Shown here piece after piece: positions 22,118 through 30,869 of a stretch of 31,451 nt of DNA; the stretch's first letter is position 1, and every line of letters begins with the position of its first letter. The stretch lies in NCBI GenBank assembly GCA_003427395.1, contig BFEA01000295.1, positions 765,268 to 796,718 of the forward strand. Direction: 5' to 3'. Below the pieces are notes generated by a model. It was given only the letters and a program-made list of their open reading frames with translations. It had not been told where the DNA came from and searched no databases. The DNA comes from Chara braunii. Lineage: Eukaryota; Streptophyta; Charophyceae; Charales; Characeae. The position numbers were made by a program, and so were the translations under genes.

Positions 22118-23513
22118 GACTCATACGTGGTTGATCCCTTATTCATGTGCATGTGCTTTCCACTAGTTCTAGCTTCTCATTGCCATGATCATGTGTGATT
22201 GTGACGTTCCGGTTCTAACTTAGATAATCTCTCCTCCATGTGCATGTGTCCTCCACTAGTTCTAGTTTCTCATTGTCATGTTCATATGTGTTGTGATGTT
22301 CCGGTTCCTACTTAGTTGATCTTTCCTTCATGTGCATGTGCTTTTTACTAGTTCTAGCTTCTCATTGTCAAGTTCATATGTGTTGTGATGTTCCGGTTCC
22401 TACTTAGTTGATATCTCCTCTATGTGCATGTGTTTTTCAGTAGTTCTAACTTCTCATTGTCAAGTTCATAAATGTTGTAATGTTCCCGTTCCTACTTAGT
22501 TGATCTTTCCTTCATGTGCATGTATTTTTCACTAGTTCTAGCTTCTCATTGTCATGTTCATATGTGTTGTGATGTTTCGGTTCCTACTTAGTTGACCTTT
22601 CCTCCATTTGCATGTGTTTTTCACTAGTTCTGACTTCTCATTATCAAGTTCATATGTATTGAGATGTTCCGGTTCCTACTTAGTTGATCTCTTCTCTATG
22701 TTCATGTGTTTTTCACTAGTTCTAGCTTCTCATTGTCGTGTTGATGTGTGTTGTGATGTTCCGGTTCCTACTTAGTTGATCTTTCCTCCATGCGCATGTG
22801 CTTTTCACTAGTTCTAGCTTCTCATTATCAAGTTCATATATGTTGTGATGTTCCGGTTCCTACTTAGTTGATCTCTTCTCTATTTGCATGTGTTTTTCAC
22901 TAGTTCTAGCTTCTCATTGTCAAGTTCATATGTGTTGTGATGTTCCGGTTCCTACTTAGTTGATATTTCCTCCATGTGCATGTGCTTTTCACTAGTTCTA
23001 GCTTCTCATTGTTAAGTTCATATTTGTTATGATGTTCCGGTTCCTACTTAGTTGATCGTTCCTCTATGTGCATGTGTTTTTCACTAGTTCTAGCTTCTCA
23101 TTGTCAAGTTCATACGTGTTGTGATGTTTCGGTTCCTACTTAGTCGATCTTTCCTCCATGTGCATGCGCTTTTTACTAATTATGGTTTCTCATTGTCATG
23201 TTCGTGTGTGTTTTGATGTTTCGATTCATACTTAGTCGATCTCTCCTCTATGTGCACGTGCTCGCCACTAGTTCTAGCGTCTCATTATCGAGTTCATATG
23301 TGTTGTGATGTTCCGGTTCCTACTTAGTCGATCTTTCCTACATGTGCATGTGTCCTTCACTAGTTAAAGTGTCTCATTGTCAAGTTCATGTGTGATGTGA
23401 CGTTTTGGTTCCTACTTAGTTGATCTCTCGTTTGTGTGCATGTATTTTTCAATCTCTCATTGCCAAATTCATATGTATTATGACATTCTAGTTCACGCTT
23501 AGTTGATCTTTCA
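22118..23513 (+). repeat. Satellite array C, 92-bp monomer, about 15 units
   Basis: Tandem units with TTCCGGTTCCTACTTAGTTG, ATCTTTCCTCCATGTGCATG, TGCTTTTCACTAGTTCTAGC and TTCTCATTGTCAAGTTCATA. The period is 92, for example the TTGAT motif at 22868 and 22960. The first unit at about 22085-22210 is a hybrid with array B. The last units at 23400-23513 are shortened and degenerate before ending at GTTGATCTTTCACTATGGG. Confidence 0.93.
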
Positions 23514-23581
23514 CTATGGGATGGGTGACCGACATTTGGCTGCTACTACGAGGTGATGATTTGATTAGGACTAGAAACCTC

Positions 23582-23760
23582 CTTTCTCTTTCTCTCTCTC
23601 TCTCCCTCCGTCTCCTTTTCTCTTCTCTGCTTTTTTTTTTTTTTTCCTCTCTCTCTCTTTCTTTCTTTCTCTCTCTCTTTCTCCTCTCTCTCCCCTCTTC
23701 CCCACTTTTTCTCTCCTTCTCTCCGCTTTTGCCTTGCCCCTCTCTCCCTTCCCCTCACTT
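23582..23760. repeat. CT-rich polypyrimidine tract inside the 1.35-kb repeat
   Basis: About 180 bases of C and T, including a long T run near 23631-23645. The second copy of the repeat has an expanded (CT)n at the same relative place (28861-28960). In + orientation it precedes an acceptor-like TTACATTGCCAG. Confidence 0.9.
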
Positions 23761-23803
23761 GACATATGACCAACCACTCTCCCCTTACTTGTTACATTGC
23801 CAG

Positions 23804-24141
23804 GGTGTAAATGGTAAACGAAATCAGACCTCACTTCGTGGAGAAAGAAGGCAAGGGGAGGGTAGTCGGTCCTTTGTGCCACCAAGAAGACAAAGGAAAG
23901 GACGGTTGAAAAAGTGAAAAAAAGGGGCGGAAGCCGGAAGAAAGTTTAAGTTGAAGCAAGGTCAGTTTGACTCAACCATTTCCCCGACTGCATGACTATG
24001 AGAAGAGCATGGGCTGACTGAGCAAAAGAAAGGGAACAAAGAGCAGCCAAAGAGTTTGAAAAGATAGGCATGTAGGAAGGGCTATGTGTTGACCCCCAAC
24101 GGAGGATCATATAGATCTTTGTTTTTTGTGGGACTGTGCAG
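23804..24141 (+). other. Exon-like segment in repeat copy 1
   Basis: Bounded by a pyrimidine tract plus CATTGCCAG on the left and GTGCAG|GTAAGT on the right, so it meets the consensus for an internal exon. The first frame reads GVNGKRNQTSLRGERRQGEG, then SRSFVPPRRQRKGR, and stops after 37 codons. The homologous segment in copy 2 (29071-29446) reads GTNGERKLTSLSGERGQGEG, CRSLVPPRRKK and stays open longer. Protein similarity may simply follow the DNA similarity. The product is not recognised. Confidence 0.35.
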
Positions 24142-24494
24142 GTAAGTGAAGGAATAAGGATGCCTTGAGCGGAATACGACTAGGAGGAACCGGGCATCCA
24201 AAGAAAAAGGGAAGAGGGGCAAAGGGGATACGAGACCATTAGCATAAAGCCAACCCATGAAAATGACCTTTGCATTTGAGACTTGGAGTGTGAATGAGGG
24301 GATGGAGTGCAATCTTGCCAAGAGAAATGTGAAGTTGTGTGTGCATGCTTATAAAAGCCCCAAAAAGACTAAGAGGTCTGCTTCAATAAGGTTGAAATGC
24401 GAATTATGAGATCCGATGGGTGCATAGAGGCGAGGGGGAGGACGGCTTCGCGGCACCCCGATGACGCCGTAGGAACATAATGCTTAGGGAAATT

Positions 24495-24529
24495 GTGTGC
24501 GGCCTAAGGATGACGCTTAGCCTGCGCAC
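24495..24529 (+). other. Potential hairpin followed by A12 (repeat copy 1)
   Basis: GTGTGCGGCCTAAG (24495-24508) can pair with CTTAGCCTGCGCAC (24516-24529) over a 7-base loop, with one mismatch and G-T pairs allowed. A run of 12 A follows at once. The counterpart in copy 2 (29794-29828) keeps the outer stem with a compensated outer pair. It may be a structured RNA portion of the repeat. Confidence 0.4.
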
Positions 24530-24866
24530 AAAAAAAAAAAACTCTCACAAAACCCTTGGACTGCCTGCGCATTAGAAGGAGCAATTGCCTGAAAATACCA
24601 CAAAAAAGCAGAAAAAAATCAACGTTGACCGAATGACCAGCCAGACTTCCACCCGGCGTGAGGGCTGAGCTACATCCCCAATGTCAAAGCTCTCACGCGT
24701 GATGGCCCACCCCCATCCATCTCAAAGCACTAGGTGGAGGAGACCTTGGGACGAATGACCCGTGCCATAAGCATGAGCGTGGGCGGGCCGAACCAACTGG
24801 GACCCGCAGTGGGGTCGACCAACGCTCGAAAGTCTATCGGGGTTTGGCCCAACAATGTGCTGCATG

Positions 24867-25156
24867 GTCGTGTGCTGCATTCCTTGTGGAGAATGTTGTT
24901 GTATATGTGGACCAAGAACACCGAATGGATAAGTTCTTGCAGATACCTGTGGGGGATGATCGACTTGACGCAGCGGCCAACCGGTTTGCAGGGTACAGAG
25001 AGGTCGCAACTTTGTGTGGGTACGGTCGTCGACAGAGATTGCCTTCACAGTTTGAGGAGGCGATGCGGATGCAGTAACCCAACCCTCGAGATGAGCCTTA
25101 TGTTGGATTTGTTCATAATCCAAATGCTCCACCGATTTACGACGATCCAAGACCAG
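24867..25156 (+). pseudogene. Gene fragment (NRFAGYRE family), copy 2
   Basis: The frame reads AAFLVENVVVYVDQEHRMDK, FLQIPVGDDRLDAAANRFAG, YREVATLCGYGRRQRLPSQF, EEAMRMQ, a TAA stop (25075-25077), PNPRDEPYVGFVHNPNAPP and IYDDPRP, then CAG|GTACGC, a good 5' splice donor at 25156/25157. The copy at 4022-4300 has TGG where this has TAA, and TAA where this has CAG, so each copy repairs the other's reading and both are pseudogenes or divergent members. The fragment starts precisely at the end of the 1.35-kb repeat, so its 5' part has been displaced. I do not recognise the family. Matching phase and a shared end at the microsatellite suggest a true exon boundary. Confidence 0.6.
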
Positions 25157-25308
<152 letters not shown>

Positions 25309-25342
25309 TATTACTAACGACACGATGACCGACTTCATGCAG

Positions 25343-25490
25343 GAGCATCAATTTTTTCGTGTTCATGAGACTTGTGTGTCTATCTATGTCAATATATCTA
25401 TTTGACTTGGCAGAGGGATCAATTTTTTAATGTTCATGAGGTATATATGTCTATCTCAATCTATCTATTTGACTTTTTATATAAACCTTT
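25343..25490. repeat. Imperfect 71-bp tandem duplication
   Basis: ATCAATTTTTT-GTGTTCATGAG at 25347 recurs at 25418 as ATCAATTTTTTAATGTTCATGAG. The following TGTCTATCT-CAAT-TATCTATTTGACTT is also shared. Two units, the second shortened. Confidence 0.75.
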
Positions 25491-25870
25491 TTTTTTTTTT
25501 TTTTTTTTTGCTTCTCTCTCTCTCACATAACAGAACACACACAGACACACACACATAGATACACACGCACACATACACACATACACACACTCACATGAGT
25601 GATTTGTCGATGGTTAGCCCTGCTTAGCAATGATTTGTTTATATTTTTTTTAACGTTCTTTGAAAGGTTGCAATTTTCCGACAATAATTTATGGTAAGGC
25701 AAAAATGAACGATATAATGTGATGATCTACGCAACCCCATGTTCGCGTTAGGAGACGAACGCGAACAAGAGTCCAAAAACCTTCGAACGTGAACATATAT
25801 ATTATGTAAAATAACAATAAAAACAACTTTTGTCTTTTACAGTTATGTTCAAATTCGTAGCCAATCATGA
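25491..25870. other. Low-complexity and unassigned sequence
   Basis: A T tract at about 25489-25509 is followed by CT and then a CA-rich run (25530-25595, interrupted ACACACAC). From 25596 to 25870 the sequence is AT-rich with no supported gene. The word GCGAAC/CGAACG recurs around 25745-25790 (TTCGCGTTAGGAGACGAACG), a small imperfect repeat. Confidence 0.5.
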
Positions 25871-25871
25871 G

Positions 25872-25874
<3 letters not shown>

Positions 25875-25910
<36 letters not shown>
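25875..25910. repeat. (TA)n microsatellite
   Basis: About 36 bases of alternating A and T. Confidence 0.95.
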
Positions 25911-25913
<3 letters not shown>

Positions 25914-26132
25914 ACGAAAAACAATTATGTTCGTCCGGACATACTCGCGCGAATGTGCGAATGTGAAGGGTTACGAACACGTTCGCTGTGCTACGCAGGT
26001 GACAACAATAATAACAAACGGCAAGATGACACAATAAAGCAAAGGTAGGACACCAACCCTTATGCACCAGAACAGATGGCAAGACATGAAAAAAATGCAA
26101 TTTGAAATCGTTATTGGTACACAAGTCTAGAA

Positions 26133-26405
26133 TCACATTCTCGCAACAGACACATCTTGCGAAGCTATTTTGAAGTCACCGCACATGGGCTCGCTTGTGC
26201 TATTGACATCATCGAATTCGGGACGGGCTGGTCACATTTCGACTTCGTAATGATCAGACAAATTTGCTGCAAGGGTTTGTGCATTTGACCGAATCTCTTC
26301 CTATTGCTTGTCAACCAAGTTATCGTCCTCTATTGTTGAACCCACGTTCGCATCTTCGTTCACGTAATCGGGGATTGGGTCGTCGATGTGCTCTTGCTGC
26401 AACAT
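26133..26405 (-). pseudogene. Acidic ORF, copy 2 (broken)
   Basis: The - strand frame starts MLQQEHIDDPIPDYVNEDAN, continues IEDDNLVDKQ to a TAG (26301-26303), then EEIRSNAQTLAANLSDHYEV, a second TAG, PARPEFDDV and ends IASQDVSVARM with TGA (26133-26135). It aligns to the + strand ORF at 3331-3588 at both ends (MLQQ--(V/I)DDP and SQ(E/D)VSV), and is similar in length (90 versus 85 codons) and acidity. Two in-frame TAGs mark it as dead. It follows the transposase copy 2 C-terminus in the same frame. Confidence 0.6.
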
Positions 26406-26414
26406 GTTTCTAGT

Positions 26415-27390
26415 TCAACAACCCATGCGAGGAATGCCATACACTGTATGCGCAATTTCTGAGCGCCACGAACTATCATGTGGACCACAAATATTGTGGT
26501 GTGAGGACCGTCGACGATGACCAACGCTTGATTCATTGTGAAATTCAGTCCGCAAAATTTTGTGGCATTTGTTCGTGTTCCAATCCAAAGCAGCGTAAGC
26601 AACTCGAGCCTCGTAGGATTTATGAAAGTTGAGACGCTTTGAACGAAATTTGTTAATAATAGAGTGAAAATATTTGTTTCCGTAAATCATCCTCGTACGT
26701 GTATAAAATGACATCTTCACAATAGTTGTGAAGTGTTGAAGACATGAAGCAATAGCTCCATGACACTTGCCACCTTCATCGTACAACGACTTACAAGGAG
26801 GTCCACCGACAACTATGCATAGACCTCAAATTTCAGACGTGCAAAGCGAGTGGCCCTATGCCTAGTGCTTTGCTATTTGCTGCACGTGTATCGTCAGAGT
26901 GTCGCCGTTGTCATCGCCTTCGTCATGACACTTTCTGCATGCATCGTACAACCACTTCTTTGCCTCATCAGCAGCTTCCGGATGTAGAGCATGTAATGCG
27001 TCGTTCTCTACGTCATCTATTGAGAGCGGTTCCTCCTTTTGTGAAGGAATCAATTCGCCTCATGCAGCGTCCAACACAACATCCTTCTTCTTTGTTGTCC
27101 CTCCAGTGACATGCACGCCTTTCGACCTGAGTCTGTTTTCCATCTCTTTCTTCGTGAACAGTCGCAACTCGCGAACGTACTCGCACCGACCAACAGCGGA
27201 GTGCTTGACCGTTTTCATATTGTGCACAACTTCACACAATTTTTTCAAGAGAGATTTCGTCTTATGCCACATGCATTTTTGTGACAGGATTCCCATCCAT
27301 ACAACACAACGTCAATTGACGCGCAATCGCTATGAGCAACCTCCACGATGTGCAAGTTCTTCTCAATACATAAACGATGCAACAATTTGG
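26415..27390 (-). pseudogene. Broken DDE-type transposase, 3' part (copy 2)
   Basis: The - strand holds the C-terminal two thirds of the same transposase as 819-3321, in opposite orientation. In gene order: KLLHRLCIEKNLHIVEVAHS (aligned to LLHRL--RKNLIIAEVVHD), a frameshift near 27290, SQKCMWHKTKSLLKKLCE, YVRELRLFTKKEMENRL, a TGA near 27060, DALHALHPEAADEAKKWLYD, a degraded HWAEDHS region reading H-stop-A-stop-GHSLC near 26820-26865, then SFYTRTRMIYGNKYFHSI, SKRLNFHKSYEARVAYAALD, and the C-terminus AHTVYGIPRMGC with TGA (26415-26417). The putative catalytic Glu of NNECFHS is Lys here (codon 26673-26675). The N-terminal third, including the DGRYDS motif, is absent: homology stops at about 27390-27420, where a different sequence begins. 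It is not functional. Confidence 0.75.
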
Positions 27391-27394
27391 GTCT

Positions 27395-28000
27395 GCGGCT
27401 AAGACGTCGAGGCGACCCGAGGGCACTTATGACCCACAGTGCCAGAAAAAAAGGAATGAGGGTTGTGATATTAGAGACCTCATATCCTAGGCATAAACAG
27501 ATGACCTGCAAAATCTGTAGACCATCTGAGTCAATTTTTCTGCAAAAACGAAAAATGGACTTCCCCCAACTTTTCACTTGGAGCCCAGACAATGCTCGAA
27601 AAAGGCAAGTAGGGGTAAACGGCGACGGAATGCAACCAAACTTTATGGAGGTCTTCCATAGAGTGACTTTATGGAGGTCTTCCATAGAGTGTAGACAGAG
27701 GAACCACCGAGTTACGTGGGCATCCGACACCGTTTGGGCCGCTAAGCGTAGGACTGTATTTTTCGGTTCTCCCGCCTTTAGAAAAATCGACAAAAATCTA
27801 AAAAATCTGCGTTTTCTGCAAAAATATGTGTTTTCTGCAAAATCTGTGTGCTTTGCAAATCTATGTACTTTGCAAGTCTTGTGCTTTCTGTGTCTGTGCA
27901 AAACTGGTTGCTGTAGGACAAGGTTTTTTTATGGCCCTGACTCCGGGGTAACTCTAGGCAGACGGGGCCCACACTTGAGGAAATAGAGCGGGTTGCCGAC
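27395..28000. other. Unidentified insert-like segment, long ORFs on both strands
   Basis: The segment adjoins the truncated end of transposase copy 2. A + frame is open for 212 codons (27348-27986, e.g. MTHSARKKGMRVVILETSYP, AKRRTVFFGSPAFRKIDKNL) and a - frame for 218 codons (27245-27901). Neither resembles a family I know, and both read through repeats. A 26-bp perfect tandem duplication lies at 27641-27692, and short reiterated TGCAAAA/TCTGTG words at 27780-27910. Most likely a non-coding repeat that happens to lack stops. A coding origin is possible. Confidence 0.35.
27641..27692. repeat. 26-bp perfect tandem duplication
   Basis: CTTTATGGAGGTCTTCCATA followed by GAGTG is repeated twice back to back, differing only in the last base. 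Each unit contains an imperfect palindrome, TATGGAGGTCTTCCATA. Confidence 0.95.
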
Positions 28001-28009
28001 CCTTCCCCA

Positions 28010-28760
28010 CTTCATCTTCCCCTCCAGCTCCTTCATCCATCCACCGTAGTCAACCACCTCTCATCACCTTCCACCTCCTTCTCCACCCATCCACTATAGT
28101 CATTCACCCCACTTCATCTTCCTCCTCCATCCCCTTCACTCCTCCACCATAGCCACCCGCTCCACTTCATCTTCCTCCTCCGTCACCTTTACCTATCCAC
28201 CATAACCAGCCGCCTCCCATCACCTTCCAACTCCTTCTTCTTCACCCATCCACCATAACCATTCACTCCACTTCATCTTCTTCCTCCATCCCCTTCACCC
28301 ATCCGTCATAGCCAGCCGCCTCACTTCATTTTCCTCCTCCATCACCTTAACCTATCCATCATAATCAGTCGTCTCCCATCACCTTCCACGTCCTTCTTCA
28401 TCACCATCCACCATAGTCATTCACCCCACTTCATTTTCCTCCTCCATCCGCTTCACCCATCCACGATAGCCAGCCGCCCCAATTCATCTTCCTCCTCCAT
28501 CACCCTCACCTATCCACCATAGCCAACCACCATCTCCCCCATCCATCCACCATAGCCAACCACCTCCTACCATCTCCCGCCTCTATCTCCTTCATCCATT
28601 CGCTATAGCCGACCGCCTCGCACCTCCTCCCTCCTCCATCTTCTTCACCCATCCACCATAGCCAACCGCCTCGCTTTTTCTTCCTCCCCCATCTCCTTCA
28701 CTCATCCGCCATGGCCAACCACTTCACACTCTCCTCCTCCTCCAACTCCTTGACCAGATC
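28010..28760 (+). repeat. Minisatellite, about 52-bp units in 156-159-bp trimers
   Basis: Pyrimidine-rich units carry CACCCATCCACCATAGCCA, GCCGCCTC, CACTTCATCTTCCTCCTCC and ATC. The CTCCCATCACCTTCCA type recurs at about 28059, 28215 and 28374, so every third unit is alike (spacings 156 and 159). The third part of the array, after about 28500, is less regular. Frames through it are Pro/Ser-rich and not supported as coding. Confidence 0.85.
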
Positions 28761-28859
28761 ACGCCCCATCTAAGGGAATGTGGACTGGTGACGTAATAAA
28801 GGGAGACTTCAAGCAAGGCGGCATGTTAAGTAGGGATAAGACGTGATTAAGCGTAGGAC

Positions 28860-28860
<1 letters not shown>

Positions 28861-28953
<93 letters not shown>

Positions 28954-28960
28954 CCCCTCC
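28861..28960. repeat. (CT)n microsatellite in repeat copy 2
   Basis: About 95 bases of alternating C and T with one CC interruption near 28932, in the position of the CT-rich tract of copy 1. Confidence 0.95.
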
Positions 28961-29070
28961 TCCTCCTTTGGATCTCTTTCCTCTACCTCCCCCCATAACC
29001 TAAGTCTAAATCCTTTCCCTTCCCTCTTGGTATGCAACTAACCTCTCCCACTCACTTGTTACATTGTCAG

Positions 29071-29446
29071 GGGACGAACGGTGAAAGGAAGTTGACCTCA
29101 CTTAGTGGAGAAAGAGGGCAAGGGGAGGGTTGTCGGTCCCTTGTGCCACCAAGAAGGAAAAAAGGAGAACACTTGCGAGCGGTGAGCGTGAAACGCTGTG
29201 AGATCGGAAGTGAACTAGTCCAAAGAGGGCTAAAGAAAACAGACTGTTGATTGAGATAGAGGTCAGTTCACTCAACCAGAACCCAGATTGCATGACTATG
29301 AGAAAAAAATGGATTGATTGAGTAAAGTAAAGAGAATGAGAAGGAACCTGATGATGAGAAGAAAAACTTAGGCATGTGGGAAGGGCTATGTGTTGACCCC
29401 AAATGGGGGATTGTATTGGTCTTTGCATTTGCTTTTGATTGTGCAG
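29071..29446 (+). other. Exon-like segment in repeat copy 2
   Basis: Counterpart of 23804-24141 with both splice-like borders kept (CATTGTCAG at left, GTGCAG|GTGAGT at right). One frame is open for 59 codons from the left border (GTNGERKLTSLSGERGQGEG to GLKKTDC) and then stops. The product is unknown. Confidence 0.35.
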
Positions 29447-30169
29447 GTGAGTAGGTTTGAGATATCTTGAGCGGGGAAAGTCGGGTAGGCCGAGTGGTAA
29501 AGGAAAAAGGGAAATGGCAAAGGGTTATGCGGCCTTAGTGTAAACTCTACCTATGAATGAAAACTTTATAAGGGGGATCTTAAGTAAGGACGAAAAATGA
29601 GAAATGAGGTTAAGGACGGTTGAACTGAGGTCTTGCCATTTGATTGCTGAAACCCTGAAAAGACTAAGGGGGGGGGGCAGACGTGAAAGTCAGGAATGGA
29701 ATGCGTGAATTGCAATGTGCGTAAAGGGCTAAGAGAGAAGGCCGACGAGGCGCCGCCCCGATGAGGCCGTAAGACTGTTGTGTTAGGAAAGGAATGCGCG
29801 GCTTAAGGATGATGTTTAGCTTACGCATGTAATGAAAGAAAAAAGCTCGAAGAACTTTCTGGACTACTTGAGTATTTGAATGAGCAATTGCCTACAAACA
29901 CAACTAAGAATTAGGAAAACTACGTTTGTGAAAAGACCAGTGAGACTACCACTCGGCGTGAGGGCTAAGCTACATCCCCAATGTCAAAGCGCTCTCTCAC
30001 GATGGTCAACCCCCATCCATCTCAAAGCACTAGGTGGGGGTGACTCTGTGACGAATGGCCCTCGCCCTGAGCATGGGCGTGGGCGGGTCGAGCCAACTGG
30101 GACCCGCAGTGGGGCAGCACAGACTCGAAAGTCTAACGGGGTTTGACCCTACACCGTCATGCATGACAA

Positions 30170-30660
30170 CATTAGGAACATGTTGTAAACCAAGCCGAGA
30201 AGACTCCCAAAAACTTGCCAACGGTGGACGAAAGATTGGTCCCCATTGATCTACGTCGGTAAAAGTTGGGGAATCGTCAACACGACGTTTTTTCCCCAAA
30301 TGCCGATGCTCTCAACCACGGTATGGTGACCCTTCCAACAATCCTTGCCCAGCACATGGAGATTGAGCGACAATGTGGCAATCAGAAGTTGTCCCCTTTG
30401 GAGAAGCCACGCTGGTCGTGGCACGAGCGACGCAGGCGCCTCGGCAGTCTCTGATATTTTAAATGTGACCGTGTGCATACAAACGATCGTCAGAAAGACG
30501 CAACGTCACGAACAAGACGATCGACAATATATACTAGCTAAGCGCCAGCGGTGCGGGCGGTGTAGACCATACCCTCAGAAATAAAAAATGTTGTAGGCAA
30601 CCTGACAGGGATCACTTACATAAACCGAGACAGCCTTGAAAAAAAAAAAATAAAAAAAAT
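30170..30660. other. No confident gene; one short ORF
   Basis: After the repeat ends, a + frame (30266-30454, 62 codons) reads MGNRQHDVFSPNADALNHGM, VTLPTILAQHMEIERQCG and LEKPRWSWHERRRRLGSL. Its composition is protein-like, but it is too short to judge and no second copy exists here. The rest, to 30660, is mixed sequence ending in an A-rich run at 30640-30660. Confidence 0.3.
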
Positions 30661-30834
30661 CACAAGGTAATAAAAAATAGTCTAAAGTTGGCTACGGAGT
30701 TTGGGTTTTATGGACAAATAACTTCGCGATCCAGGGTGGGTGGGTGGGTTGGCGAGTGGGTCACAAGGTAATAAAGAATAACCTAAAGCTACCTACGGAG
30801 TTTGGGTTTTATGGACTAACAACTTGGCAGTTCA
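30661..30834. repeat. Duplicated 73-bp segment, 101 bp apart
   Basis: CACAAGGTAATAAAAAATAG at 30661 recurs at 30762 as CACAAGGTAATAAAGAATAA. The shared block continues through TACGGAGTTTGGGTTTTATG to the ACTTCGCGATCCA / ACTTGGCAGTTCA ends. The 28-base spacer is G-rich. Confidence 0.85.
30734..30748 (+). other. Perfect G-quadruplex motif
   Basis: GGGTGGGTGGGTGGG: four G3 runs with single-T loops, the loop length class known to form very stable parallel quadruplexes in vitro. It lies in the spacer between the two 73-bp duplicates. Confidence 0.85.
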
Positions 30835-30869
30835 GAGAGAAGGTTAATAACAGTCGTATTTCTCATCAC

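Larger units (their letters stand above)
23516..24868 (+). repeat. Dispersed repeat of about 1.35 kb, copy 1
   Basis: This matches 28770-30168 in the same orientation across most of its length. Shared blocks include ACTTGTTACATTG, GGAGAAAGA-GGCAAGGGGAG, GGAAGGGCTATGTGTTGACC, CCTTGAGCGG, CCGATGACGCCGTA, GGCGTGAGGGCTGAGCTACA and AACTGGGACCCGCAGTGGGG. Order: a short 5' part, an internal CT tract (23582-23760), then a segment bounded by a TTACATTGCCAG acceptor-like site (ending 23803) and a GTGCAG|GTAAGT donor-like site at 24141, a potential hairpin at 24495-24529, A12 at 24530-24541, and a GC-richer 3' end. The homology ends at about 24868, exactly where the NRFAGYRE gene fragment starts. An LTR is possible by size and direct orientation, but no TG...CA ends, primer-binding site or gag-pol can be shown between the copies. 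Confidence 0.75.
28770..30168 (+). repeat. Dispersed repeat of about 1.35 kb, copy 2
   Basis: Second copy of the 23516-24868 repeat in the same orientation, offset by about 5.27-5.30 kb. It carries a longer (CT)n, the acceptor-like TTACATTGTCAG (ending 29070), the donor-like GTGCAG|GTGAGT (29446/29447), a G9 run at about 29669, the hairpin region at 29794-29828 and the GC-richer 3' end with ACTGGGACCCGCAGTGGGGC. Homology fades after TGCATG at about 30165. The left edge before the CT tract is only loosely matched and may be off by tens of bases. Confidence 0.75.

Noticed and set aside
7619-23513. CRISPR array
   Set aside because: Monomers are contiguous 91-92-bp repeats with no alternation of short identical repeats and unique spacers. 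The context is eukaryotic.
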